From Mesoflavibacter sp037029465 (GTDB taxonomy: Bacteria; Bacteroidota; Bacteroidia; Flavobacteriales; Flavobacteriaceae): a stretch of 64,000 nucleotides of DNA. Location of the stretch: positions 62,001 through 126,000 of the forward strand of contig NZ_JAYMEM010000003.1 of the NCBI RefSeq assembly GCF_037029465.1. Direction: 5' to 3'. Every line of letters begins with the position of its first letter. Within the stretch, counting starts at the first letter, position 1. The notes under the pieces are model-generated. The model saw nothing but the letters and a program-made list of their open reading frames with translations, was not told the origin of the DNA and searched no databases. Shown piece after piece: positions 42,644 to 50,700 of this stretch. A program made the translations under genes and the position numbers.

Positions 42644-42750
42644 TCATATAATCTAACACTCCAAAAATCTATAAATCTAATCATCGAAAAATCGAGTAAT
42701 CTAACAATCAAAACATCTAATCTTCTAAAAAACTTTCACTTTAAACTATA
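42644..42750 (+). repeat. Degenerate 8-bp-period tract
   Basis: Reads as ATAATCTA, ACACTCCA, AAAATCTA, TAAATCTA, ATCATCGA, AAAATCGA, GTAATCTA, ACAATCAA, AACATCTA, ATCTTCTA. The ATC at positions 4-6 of each octad is almost invariant. It ends shortly before the promoter of the adenosyltransferase gene. Confidence 0.75.
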
Positions 42751-42756
42751 AACTGC

Positions 42757-42764
42757 TAAATTTG
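42757..42764 (+). promoter_or_regulatory. -7 promoter box of the adenosyltransferase gene
   Basis: TAAATTTG matches TAnnTTTG and ends 5 bp before the ATG at 42770, so the transcript would be almost leaderless. No clear TTG element upstream. Confidence 0.4.
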
Positions 42765-42769
42765 ATAAT

Positions 42770-43345
42770 ATGAAAATATACACAAAAACAGGAGACAAAG
42801 GTACAACCGCTTTATTTGGTGGTACACGCGTACCTAAACATCATATACGTATTGACAGCTACGGAACTGTCGACGAATTAAACAGCTATATTGGTTTAAT
42901 AAGAGACCAAGACATAGACCAAAAATACAAAGACACCTTGATAAACATACAAGACAAACTGTTTACCGTTGGTGCTATCCTAGCAACAGATCCAGAAAAA
43001 GCTACTTTAAAAAATGGTAAAGAGCGCTTAAACATCCCTAAAATAAATGAAGCTGACATCAATTTTTTAGAACAAGAAATGGATAGCATGGATGCGCATT
43101 TACCACAAATGACGCATTTTGTATTACCTGGTGGACACCAAACCGTGTCATTCTGTCACATTGCACGTACAGTTTGCAGACGTGCTGAACGCTTAGCGTC
43201 AGCACTTAACGATTTAGAACCATTTCAACCAGAAACACTAACCTATTTAAACCGTCTATCTGACTACCTTTTTGTATTGGCACGAAAGTTGTCACAAGAC
43301 TTACAAGCAGATGAGGTAAAGTGGATTCCTAAAAAAACAGAATAA
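42770..43345 (+). CDS. PduO-type cob(I)alamin adenosyltransferase
   Basis: 191 aa, all-helical family. KIYTKTGDKGTTALFGG (2-18) is the ATP-binding N-terminal motif, RIDSYGTVDELNSYIGL (about 27-43) the conserved second motif, and CHIARTVCRRAERLASAL (about 122-139) the helix with the Arg residues that contact ATP and the subunit interface. Transfers adenosyl from ATP to cobalamin, giving coenzyme B12 for methylmalonyl-CoA mutase. The MeaB chaperone of that mutase is encoded 6 kb away. Confidence 0.93.
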   Translation: MKIYTKTGDKGTTALFGGTRVPKHHIRIDSYGTVDELNSYIGLIRDQDIDQKYKDTLINIQDKLFTVGAILATDPEKATLKNGKERLNIPKINEADINFLEQEMDSMDAHLPQMTHFVLPGGHQTVSFCHIARTVCRRAERLASALNDLEPFQPETLTYLNRLSDYLFVLARKLSQDLQADEVKWIPKKTE

Positions 43346-43451
43346 ATTAACCTTTAAAGCATTTATTAATACTGCAAAAGACCTAAAAGTCAAGTAGTTT
43401 AAATAAAAACAAACGTTCCTATTTATACTGAAAAAATAATTCACTTTTTTC

Positions 43452-43481
43452 TTGACTATTTGAACTAAAAATTTATTTTTG
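43452..43481 (+). promoter_or_regulatory. Flavobacterial-type promoter for the DUF2795 gene
   Basis: TTG (43452-43454) and TATTTTTG (43474-43481) with a 19-bp spacer is an essentially perfect TTG/TAnnTTTG promoter. The ATG follows at 43505, leaving a leader of roughly 15-20 nt. Confidence 0.7.
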
Positions 43482-43504
43482 CAAAAAATTAAAACGATAA
43501 AAGA

Positions 43505-43726
43505 ATGTATTGGACATTAGAATTAGCATCTTATTTAAGTGATGCACCTTGGCCAGCAACCAAAGACGAACTTATCGATTACGCAATCCGTACAGGTGCG
43601 CCTTTAGAAGTTGTTGAAAACTTACAATCTATTGAAGACGAAGGAGATTCTTACGATTCTATCGAAGAAATTTGGCCAGATTATCCAACTGACGAAGATT
43701 ACCTCTGGAATGAGGACGAATACTAA
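43505..43726 (+). CDS. DUF2795 family protein
   Basis: 73-aa acidic protein: MYWTLELASYLSDAPWPATK, then ELIDYAIRTGAPLEVVENL and a Glu/Asp/Tyr-rich tail. The LSDAPWPATKDELIDYA...G.P..V..NLQ pattern is characteristic of this short, widespread Bacteroidota family. Function unknown; the fold is likely a small helical domain. It has its own strong promoter and a terminator, so it is a single-gene unit. Confidence 0.88.
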   Translation: MYWTLELASYLSDAPWPATKDELIDYAIRTGAPLEVVENLQSIEDEGDSYDSIEEIWPDYPTDEDYLWNEDEY

Positions 43727-43740
43727 AATAAATCAAGCAT

Positions 43741-43769
43741 AAAAAAGTCTCAAAATAGAGGCTTTTTTT
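43741..43769 (+). terminator. Intrinsic terminator after the DUF2795 gene
   Basis: AAAAAAGTCTC, loop AAAATA, GAGGCTTTTTTT: the RNA stem AGUCUC/GAGGCU has one G-U pair and is followed by seven U. Sits 14 bp after the stop. Confidence 0.75.
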
Positions 43770-43812
43770 GTGCTTAAAATTTAGCTTTACACAGCTAAAA
43801 ACGTATATTTAA

Positions 43813-43863
43813 GCCCTTTTTTAAAAAGGCATAGTTCTGTATGCCCTTATTAGCACAGAACTA
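43813..43863 (+). other. Two inverted repeats in the secA leader
   Basis: GCCCTTTTTTAAAAAGGC (43813-43830) and TAGTTCTGT (43832-43840) with ACAGAACTA (43855-43863), a perfect 9-bp stem with a 14-nt loop. Both lie in the 222-bp gap before secA. They may be a leader RNA structure or an operator. A 12-codon frame (MKSLAQHTAASF, 43886-43924) follows before secA. Confidence 0.45.
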
Positions 43864-43948
43864 ACATACTAAAAACCAAAAGCTAATGAAATCTTTGGCT
43901 CAGCACACTGCTGCTTCATTTTGATTTCAAATTAACACATATTAAATT

Positions 43949-46900
43949 ATGAATTTTTTAAATTCAATACTAAAAGTATTTGTTGGTGATAAGTCTAAAC
44001 AAGACGTAAAAGCCATCATGCCAATAGTTGAAAAAATTAAATCTTTTGAAAGTGCTTTAGAAGCCTTATCGCATGATCAACTTAGAGCAAAAACAGCAGA
44101 GTTTAAAGCAAAAATTGCCGAAGCACGCAAACCATTCTATTCTCAAATCGAAGCATTAGAACAAGAAGCAGAAGCATCTGACGATATAGACAGAAGAGAA
44201 GATATTTATCAAGAAATTGATAAAATTAAAGACGATGCTTACGCCGCTACAGAAGGTGTCCTTAACAACATCCTTCCAGAAGCTTTTGCTGTTGTTAAAG
44301 AAACCGCAAAACGTTTTAAAGATAATACTTCAATTACCGTTGAAGCTAACGAATTTGACCGTTTAATTTCTGGAGAACATAACTACGTTACTCTAGAAGG
44401 AGATAAAGCAACTTGGGCAAATTCTTGGGATGCTGCAGGTAAAGAAGTAACATGGGATATGGTACATTACGATGTACAGTTAATTGGTGGTGTTGCAATG
44501 CACCAAGGTAAAATTGCCGAAATGCAAACTGGTGAAGGTAAAACGCTTGTAGCAACCTTACCTGTATACCTTAACGCTATTGCTGGTAAAGGTGTACACT
44601 TAGTAACAGTAAACGACTACTTAGCTAAACGTGATAGCGCTTGGATGGCTCCTATTTTCCAATTCCATGGATTAAGTGTAGACTGTATAGATTATCACCA
44701 ACCAAATAGCGACGCACGTCGTAAAGCCTATAACGCAGATATTACTTATGGTACCAATAACGAGTTTGGTTTTGATTACCTACGTGATAATATGGCGCAT
44801 GCACCTGGCGATTTAGTACAACGTCCGCACCACTTCGCTATTGTAGATGAGGTAGATTCGGTTTTAATTGACGATGCACGTACACCATTAATCATTTCTG
44901 GTCCAGTACCAAAAGGTGACGAACACGAGTTTACTTTATTAAAACCAAAAGTAGAAGATATTGTTAGCGTACAACGTAAATATTTGACTACGGTTTTAGC
45001 CAATGCTAAAAAACTTATCGCAGACGGAGACACTAAAGAAGGAGGTTTCCAATTATTACGTGTATACCGTGGTATGCCAAAAAATAAAGCGTTAATTAAG
45101 TTTTTAAGTGAAGAAGGTGTAAAACAATTACTTCAAAAAACAGAAAACTACTTCATGCAAGATAATAACCGTGAGATGCCAAGAGTAGACGCGGAATTAT
45201 ACTATGTAATTGAAGAAAAAAATAATCAGATAGAATTAACAGACAAAGGTGTAGATTATCTTTCAGGTAAAGACAATCCAGACTTCTTTGTCATGCCAGA
45301 AATTGGTGTAGAAATTGCTAAAATTGAAAAGCAAAATCTATCTAGCGAAGAAGAAGCTAATCTTAAAGAAGATTTATTCCGTGACTTTGCTGTAAAATCA
45401 GAACGTATCCATACCCTAAACCAGTTATTAAAGGCTTACGCATTGTTTGAAAAAGACATTCAATACGTAGTGATGGATAACAAAGTAATGATTGTAGATG
45501 AGCAAACAGGTCGTATTATGGATGGTCGTCGTTATTCAGACGGTTTACACCAAGCGATAGAAGCTAAAGAAAATGTAAAGATTGAAGACGCTACACAGAC
45601 TTTTGCTACAATTACTCTACAAAACTACTTCCGTATGTACCGCAAGTTAGCTGGTATGACAGGTACAGCAGTAACAGAAGCTGGAGAATTCTGGGAAATC
45701 TACGAATTAGATGTTGTTGAAATCCCTACCAACAGACCAATTGCTCGTGATGACCGTGAGGATTTAGTGTACAAAACAAAACGCGAAAAGTATAACGCTG
45801 TTATTGATGAGGTTACTAAATTATCACAATCAGGACGACCAGTTCTTATTGGTACTACTAGTGTAGAGATTTCTGAGTTATTAGGTAAAATGTTATCGAT
45901 AAGAAAAGTACCTCATAACGTACTTAACGCAAAACTTCATAAAAAAGAGGCAGATATTGTAGCTGAAGCTGGTAAACCAGGACAAGTCACCATTGCAACA
46001 AACATGGCTGGTCGTGGTACAGATATTAAATTAAGTGACGAAGTTAAAGCTGCAGGTGGATTAGCTATTATTGGTACAGAACGTCATGACTCGCGTCGTG
46101 TAGACCGACAGTTACGTGGTCGTGCAGGTAGACAAGGTGACCCAGGTAGTTCGCAATTCTATGTATCTTTAGAAGATAATTTAATGCGTTTATTTGGTAG
46201 TGAACGTATTGCTAAAATGATGGATAGAATGGGATTACAAGAAGGCGAAGTGATTCAGCATTCTATGATTTCAAAATCTATTGAGCGTGCACAGAAAAAA
46301 GTAGAAGAAAATCAATTTGGTGTTCGTAAACGTCTACTTGAATATGATGATGTAATGAACTCGCAACGTGAAGTAGTTTACAAACGTCGTTACCACGCAT
46401 TATTTGGTGAGCGTTTACGTGTAGATTTAGCTAACATGATTTATGATACTTCTGAGTTAATTGCAGAGACCAATAAAGATGCTAACGATTACAAAAACTT
46501 CGAGTTTGAACTAATCCGTTTCTTCTCTATGTCTTCACCAATTAGTGAAGCTGAGTTTAACAAAATGTCTGCTTTAGAGATTGCACAAAACATCTATAAA
46601 ACAGCTTTTGATCACTATAAAAATAAAATGGAACGCAACGCCGAAATTGCTTTCCCAGTTATAGAAAACGTATACGAAAATCAACGTGATCGCTACAAGC
46701 GTATTGTTGTTCCTTTTACGGATGGTACCAAAACGTTACAAGTTGTAACTGACTTAGAAAAAGCTTATGAAAGTAAAGGAAAACAGTTAATCACTGACTT
46801 TGAAAAGAACATCACATTAGCCATTATTGATGATGCTTGGAAGACTCATTTACGTAAAATGGACGAGTTAAAACAGTCGGTTCAATTAGCTGTTCACGAG

Positions 46901-47305
46901 CAAAAAGATCCATTATTAATTTACAAGTTTGAAGCTTTTGAATTGTTTAAAAGCATGATCTCTCAAGTTAATAAAGATGTAATTTCATTCTTATTTAAAG
47001 GTGAATTACCGACAGAAACAACTAATGCTATTAGTGAAGCAAAACAAGTACGTCAAAAAGAGAATCTAAAAACTGAAAAGGAAGAAATTCCTAATTTAGA
47101 CGAACGTGCTGCCCAAAATAGAGCTGCTGGTAACACACAACAACAACCACAAGTTGTAGAAACTATTGTTAGAGAGCAACCAAAAATTGGTCGTAATGAC
47201 AGAGTGACTATAAAAAATGTAATGAGTGGCGAAAACAAAACCCTTAAATACAAACAAGCAGAACCATTAATTGCTAAAGGCGAATGGGTTTTAGTAAATG
47301 AATAA
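43949..47305 (+). CDS. secA: Preprotein translocase subunit SecA
   Basis: 1118 aa. Walker A MQTGEGKT (192-199), DYLRDNMA (276-283), DEVD (300-303) with LIDDARTPLIISG after it; later VMIVDEQTGRIMDGRR, GMTGTAVTE, GTTSVE, NMAGRGTDIKL and RQLRGRAGRQGDPG cover the second helicase domain and DEAD motifs V/VI. ATP-driven motor pushing preproteins through SecYEG. Longer than the 901-aa E. coli protein, mainly because of insertions at about 60-110 and 335-460 usual in Bacteroidota. The C-terminal CXCX...CH zinc motif is absent; the chain ends IAKGEWVLVNE. Monocistronic, with a terminator 23 bp downstream. Confidence 0.98.
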   Translation: MNFLNSILKVFVGDKSKQDVKAIMPIVEKIKSFESALEALSHDQLRAKTAEFKAKIAEARKPFYSQIEALEQEAEASDDIDRREDIYQEIDKIKDDAYAATEGVLNNILPEAFAVVKETAKRFKDNTSITVEANEFDRLISGEHNYVTLEGDKATWANSWDAAGKEVTWDMVHYDVQLIGGVAMHQGKIAEMQTGEGKTLVATLPVYLNAIAGKGVHLVTVNDYLAKRDSAWMAPIFQFHGLSVDCIDYHQPNSDARRKAYNADITYGTNNEFGFDYLRDNMAHAPGDLVQRPHHFAIVDEVDSVLIDDARTPLIISGPVPKGDEHEFTLLKPKVEDIVSVQRKYLTTVLANAKKLIADGDTKEGGFQLLRVYRGMPKNKALIKFLSEEGVKQLLQKTENYFMQDNNREMPRVDAELYYVIEEKNNQIELTDKGVDYLSGKDNPDFFVMPEIGVEIAKIEKQNLSSEEEANLKEDLFRDFAVKSERIHTLNQLLKAYALFEKDIQYVVMDNKVMIVDEQTGRIMDGRRYSDGLHQAIEAKENVKIEDATQTFATITLQNYFRMYRKLAGMTGTAVTEAGEFWEIYELDVVEIPTNRPIARDDREDLVYKTKREKYNAVIDEVTKLSQSGRPVLIGTTSVEISELLGKMLSIRKVPHNVLNAKLHKKEADIVAEAGKPGQVTIATNMAGRGTDIKLSDEVKAAGGLAIIGTERHDSRRVDRQLRGRAGRQGDPGSSQFYVSLEDNLMRLFGSERIAKMMDRMGLQEGEVIQHSMISKSIERAQKKVEENQFGVRKRLLEYDDVMNSQREVVYKRRYHALFGERLRVDLANMIYDTSELIAETNKDANDYKNFEFELIRFFSMSSPISEAEFNKMSALEIAQNIYKTAFDHYKNKMERNAEIAFPVIENVYENQRDRYKRIVVPFTDGTKTLQVVTDLEKAYESKGKQLITDFEKNITLAIIDDAWKTHLRKMDELKQSVQLAVHEQKDPLLIYKFEAFELFKSMISQVNKDVISFLFKGELPTETTNAISEAKQVRQKENLKTEKEEIPNLDERAAQNRAAGNTQQQPQVVETIVREQPKIGRNDRVTIKNVMSGENKTLKYKQAEPLIAKGEWVLVNE

Positions 47306-47327
47306 ATAACTTATATTGAATCATATT

Positions 47328-47362
47328 AAAAATCCCAAAGTGTAATGCTTTGGGATTTTTTT
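47328..47362 (+). terminator. Intrinsic terminator after secA
   Basis: AAAAATCCCAAAG (47328-47340), loop TGTAATG, CTTTGGGATTTTT (47348-47360) plus TT: a perfect 13-bp arm pair with a T tract, 22 bp after the secA stop. The A/T symmetry means it could work in both directions. Confidence 0.9.
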
Positions 47363-47395
47363 GTATTTTTATTTAACTAAATAAAATCTTTAATT

Positions 47396-47818
47396 ATGCT
47401 AAGAAAAATATTAGCCACAATTGCTGGTATTATAGCAGCTAGCCTATCTATTTATCTTATTGAAACCTTAGGTCATACTTTGTTCCCTTATCCTGAAGGC
47501 GCTAAACCTATGGATATGGAATGGATAAAAAACAATATAAATCTTATCCCTCGAGGATCAATGATAGCCGTAATTATTGCACACGGCGTTGGTATTGCGG
47601 TAGGTATGTTTGTTGCAGGAGTAATTTCTAAAACTTCGATTATTCCTGCCTATGTCGTTGCTGGTTTTATGGTTGTAGCTACAATTGCTAATTGGTTTAT
47701 GATTCCTTCCCCTACGTGGTTTTATATTGCAGACGGAATTAGTGTTATTGCAGGATTCTTTTTTGGAAAATCTTTAGCACATCGTAATATTTATGGTAAA
47801 ATTGAAACAATCAGATAA
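47396..47818 (+). CDS. Small integral membrane protein of unknown function
   Basis: 140 aa with four hydrophobic helices (about 5-27, 55-78, 82-102, 108-126). After helix 1 comes TLGHTLFPYPEGAKPMDMEW, and a short hydrophilic loop RGSM precedes helix 2. No lipobox or known motif. It resembles small conserved membrane proteins found in many flavobacteria without assigned role. The next gene is 70-odd bp downstream and also encodes a membrane protein, so the two may be cotranscribed. Confidence 0.75.
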   Translation: MLRKILATIAGIIAASLSIYLIETLGHTLFPYPEGAKPMDMEWIKNNINLIPRGSMIAVIIAHGVGIAVGMFVAGVISKTSIIPAYVVAGFMVVATIANWFMIPSPTWFYIADGISVIAGFFFGKSLAHRNIYGKIETIR

Positions 47819-47831
47819 CTTCTAACATTTT

Positions 47832-48242
47832 ATAGAACAACAATTAAAGGTTTTTAAAATCATTCATCTAGCTTTAATTGCAGGATTAATTTTGTCGTAT
47901 TACTTTTTAGGTGATTTAGGAAATTTAACAGAGCTAACTTTCCCAACAGTAAACAGTGAAAATTACATCTATTTATTTATCCCAATAGCTGCGTTTATTA
48001 TCAGTAATTTATTATTTAAACATTTTATTTCTAAAATAGATAATAACCTTTCTGTACAACAAAAATTAGTTAGTTATCAAACTGCATCAATTATAAGATG
48101 GGCAATTTTAGAAGGCGCAGCTTTCTTAATTTTATTAATCTATCCAGAATTTCTTCTTTTTGGAATATTATTAATTGTTTATTTGGCTCTACTTATTCCT
48201 ACAGAAGCAAGAATAAAAAGAGACTTAAATCAATTTGATTAA
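47832..48242 (+). CDS. Small membrane protein of unknown function, start codon uncertain
   Basis: Three to four hydrophobic segments; the body reads SYYFLGDLGNLTEL, then YLFIPIAAFIISNLLFKHFI and IIRWAILEGAAFLILLIYPE. The first usual start is TTG at 47892 (116 aa), but that would cut the first helix in half. The frame upstream, EQQLKVFKIIHLALIAGLIL, is clearly coding and fits homologues that start about 20 residues earlier. The only in-frame candidates there are ATA at 47832 or ATT codons, so I extend to 47832 with caution. It converges with the M23 gene, overlapping by 4 bp. Confidence 0.6.
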   Translation: MEQQLKVFKIIHLALIAGLILSYYFLGDLGNLTELTFPTVNSENYIYLFIPIAAFIISNLLFKHFISKIDNNLSVQQKLVSYQTASIIRWAILEGAAFLILLIYPEFLLFGILLIVYLALLIPTEARIKRDLNQFD

Positions 48243-48922
48243 ACCAATCCTAGTATTGGTTTTGGATCTATTGTATTTTGTTTATAAAACTCTAATTCTT
48301 TAGCACTACAAACACCAGGATAATCTCCTTCTTTACCTTGTAAATCTTTTATAATTTGAAAGTGAAGATGCGGCGCATAATCTCCATTTACCTTTGCATC
48401 TCCTAATTGCGCAATAATGTCTCCTTGTTTTACACTTTGATCAACTTTAATATTTTTAATTGAAGCACGCGATAAATGACCATAAAGTGTATAAAACTTA
48501 TGATTTCCTAAGCTGTGCTCTAAAATTATAGTTGGTCCGTAGTCTCCAAAATTATTATTATCATTAAAGCTATGGATTACTCCATTAAAAGCAGCAAGTA
48601 TATCTGTTCCTGCAGGACACCATAAATCTAAACCCAAATGAATATTACGTTGCGCTTCTTCGGTTTGAGAAGAAAAGTAATCACTACGGTCATAAAGATT
48701 TCTATGCTCTAAATAGCCACCATATGCAACTTTTTTATTAGCTTTTTTAAGATAATTATTAATATAAATTTCCCAAGCTTTAGAAGAAGACACATCAAAT
48801 AACTTTAAATCTTCATTCTGTTTTGACAAATCTATTGCAACATAATCATCAATTGAAATTGAATAATCAACAACAAAAATTTCTTCTTGATTTGAAGCAT
48901 CTAAAATCTTATTTAAAACCAT
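48239..48922 (-). CDS. M23 family metallopeptidase (LytM-like), no signal peptide
   Basis: 227 aa. HLGLDLWCPAGTDI (95-108) supplies the first His/Asp zinc pair, FYTLYGHLS (about 145-153) and PHLHFQII (about 188-195) the HxH pair. FGDYGPTIILEH and VKQGDIIAQLGDA are standard M23 strands. Family members cut peptide crosslinks in peptidoglycan or are inactive regulators. The first 85 residues are a distinct domain lacking any signal peptide or membrane helix, so location is uncertain. An odd pairing for a murein hydrolase; a cytoplasmic or non-classical role is possible. Confidence 0.82.
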   Translation of the reverse strand: MVLNKILDASNQEEIFVVDYSISIDDYVAIDLSKQNEDLKLFDVSSSKAWEIYINNYLKKANKKVAYGGYLEHRNLYDRSDYFSSQTEEAQRNIHLGLDLWCPAGTDILAAFNGVIHSFNDNNNFGDYGPTIILEHSLGNHKFYTLYGHLSRASIKNIKVDQSVKQGDIIAQLGDAKVNGDYAPHLHFQIIKDLQGKEGDYPGVCSAKELEFYKQNTIDPKPILGLV

Positions 48923-48974
48923 TACGCTATTCTTATTTTAGAGAATAAAGATAACATCTAAATTAATTTTTCGT

Positions 48975-49020
48975 TATACTTATATTCAATAAATTTGCTA
49001 TACTTTTATATTCAATAAAT
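48975..49020 (+). repeat. Tandem duplication in the promoter region of the DUF2911 gene
   Basis: TATACTTATATTCAATAAAT (48975-48994) and TATACTTTTATATTCAATAAAT (48999-49020) are near-identical 20- and 22-nt copies. The junction includes TAAATTTG (48990-48997), a match to the TAnnTTTG box, so the duplication may have affected promoter strength. Confidence 0.65.
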
Positions 49021-49033
49021 CCTTAATTCTACA

Positions 49034-49594
49034 ATGAATAAATTTTTAAAGTGGATAATATATGCCCTAATTACAGTAGCTGTACTTGTTTTAGGCTATC
49101 AATTTTTTACTAAAACTGGTGTTTTTGAGCAACGTTTAAGTCCGCCAAAAACAGTTGCTTTTAAAGTAGACGATTTAAATTTAGAAGTGTTTTACAATCG
49201 TCCTTCAAAACGTGATCGTGAAGTTTTTGGTGCATTAGTACCATTTAACCAAGTTTGGCGTACTGGAGCAAACGAAGCTACTACTTTTGAAACTAATCAA
49301 GATTTAACCGTACAAGGCATGTATCTACCTAAAGGAAAATACACCATTTGGACAGTCCCTATGGAGGACACTTGGAAAGTAATGTTTAACTCTAAGCAAT
49401 ACGAATGGGGAGTAAATGAAAAAATGGAACCTATGTGGGATCCAAATTTTGATGTTATTGAGGCAGAAGTGCCTGTCAAGGATTTAGACAAACCTGTTGA
49501 GCAATTTACGATTGCTTTTGACAACTCTACAGACGACTTAAAAATGACAATGGCTTGGGATGATGTAAAAATTGAAATTCCTTTAAATAGATAG
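49034..49594 (+). CDS. DUF2911 domain protein, membrane-anchored
   Basis: 186 aa. One N-terminal helix WIIYALITVAVLVLGYQFF (8-26) anchors the protein, probably facing the periplasm. The DUF2911 core contains LEVFYNRPSKRDREVFG (about 50-66), VWRTGANEATTFE (about 74-86), LPKGKYTIWTVP (about 97-108) and QYEWG. Function of the family is unknown. The next gene (MeaB) starts 23 bp later and may be cotranscribed. Confidence 0.87.
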   Translation: MNKFLKWIIYALITVAVLVLGYQFFTKTGVFEQRLSPPKTVAFKVDDLNLEVFYNRPSKRDREVFGALVPFNQVWRTGANEATTFETNQDLTVQGMYLPKGKYTIWTVPMEDTWKVMFNSKQYEWGVNEKMEPMWDPNFDVIEAEVPVKDLDKPVEQFTIAFDNSTDDLKMTMAWDDVKIEIPLNR

Positions 49595-49617
49595 TTTTAA
49601 CATAGATTCATAAACTT

Positions 49618-50700
49618 TTGGCTAAAAAAGAAACTCATAAATCGGCTTTATCTGAACAAAAAGGTGTTTCAGCATCTGAAATCACCAATGCCGAAGCTGT
49701 TTCAAAATTAAAAGTAAAACGCAAATCTAAAAGGGACACACAAGACTTAATTAACTCGCTTCTTGATGGAAATATTACAGCTTTAAGTCAAGCTATTACA
49801 ATTATAGAAAGTAAACACACCAAACATCAAGAACAAGCACATCAAATTGTTAAAGCTTGTTTACCTCATGCTAACAAATCAGTTAGAATTGGTATTACCG
49901 GCGTACCTGGTGTAGGTAAAAGTACATTTATTGAAGCTTTTGGTAATTATCTAACTGCACAAGGTAAAAAGGTTGCGGTACTAGCTGTAGACCCAAGTAG
50001 TTCTTTAACTAAAGGAAGTATTTTAGGTGATAAAACGCGTATGGAATCTTTAGTTAAAAATGAAAATGCCTACATACGTCCTTCGGCTTCAGGAGAATCG
50101 CTTGGTGGCGTTGCCAGAAAAACCAGAGAAACTATTACGCTTTGTGAAGCTGCTGGTTTTGATACTATTATTATTGAAACCGTTGGTGTAGGACAAAGTG
50201 AAACAGCTGTACACAGCATGGTAGATTTCTTTCTACTTTTAAAATTAGCTGGTGCTGGAGATGAGCTACAAGGTATTAAACGTGGTATTATTGAAATGGC
50301 AGACGCTATTGCTATTAACAAAGCAGATGGCGATAATCTTAAAGCTGCTAAGCTAGCTAAAGTAGAATTTAACCGCGCATTACATCTTTATCCTGCAAAA
50401 GCTTCTAATTGGCAACCAAAAGTAACTTTATGTAGTGGTTTACAAAATGAAGGTATTGCCGATATCTGGAAAGTTATAAAAGAGTATTTAGAAATTACAA
50501 AATCTAATAATTACTTTAGCTCAAAGCGTAATGAGCAAAATAAATACTGGTTAATTCAAACTATAGAAGAACAATTAAAGAGCGACTTCTTTAATCACCC
50601 AACTATAAAAATTGAATTACAAAAACAATTAGCTTTAATTGAAGCTAATAAAACTACTCCTTTTGTTGCAGCTGAATATTTATTAAACTTAAAAAATTAA
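49618..50700 (+). CDS. meaB: Methylmalonyl-CoA mutase-associated GTPase MeaB
   Basis: 360-aa G3E GTPase. Walker A GVPGVGKS (95-102), switch segment VLAVDPSSSLTKGSILGDKTRM (about 120-141), base-specificity region AINKADGDN (about 237-245), and C-terminal dimerisation arm. Protects and loads the B12-dependent methylmalonyl-CoA mutase, helping exchange inactive cofactor; the adenosyltransferase at 42770 makes its cofactor. Start is TTG at 49618; the first 40 residues are a Lys/Ser-rich extension not needed for the fold, and a shorter start cannot be excluded. Converges with the epimerase gene (4-bp overlap). Confidence 0.93.
   Translation: MAKKETHKSALSEQKGVSASEITNAEAVSKLKVKRKSKRDTQDLINSLLDGNITALSQAITIIESKHTKHQEQAHQIVKACLPHANKSVRIGITGVPGVGKSTFIEAFGNYLTAQGKKVAVLAVDPSSSLTKGSILGDKTRMESLVKNENAYIRPSASGESLGGVARKTRETITLCEAAGFDTIIIETVGVGQSETAVHSMVDFFLLLKLAGAGDELQGIKRGIIEMADAIAINKADGDNLKAAKLAKVEFNRALHLYPAKASNWQPKVTLCSGLQNEGIADIWKVIKEYLEITKSNNYFSSKRNEQNKYWLIQTIEEQLKSDFFNHPTIKIELQKQLALIEANKTTPFVAAEYLLNLKN

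Noticed and set aside
48239..48922. Secreted murein hydrolase
   Set aside because: No signal peptide or lipobox is present, so secretion is not claimed although the M23 zinc motifs are intact.
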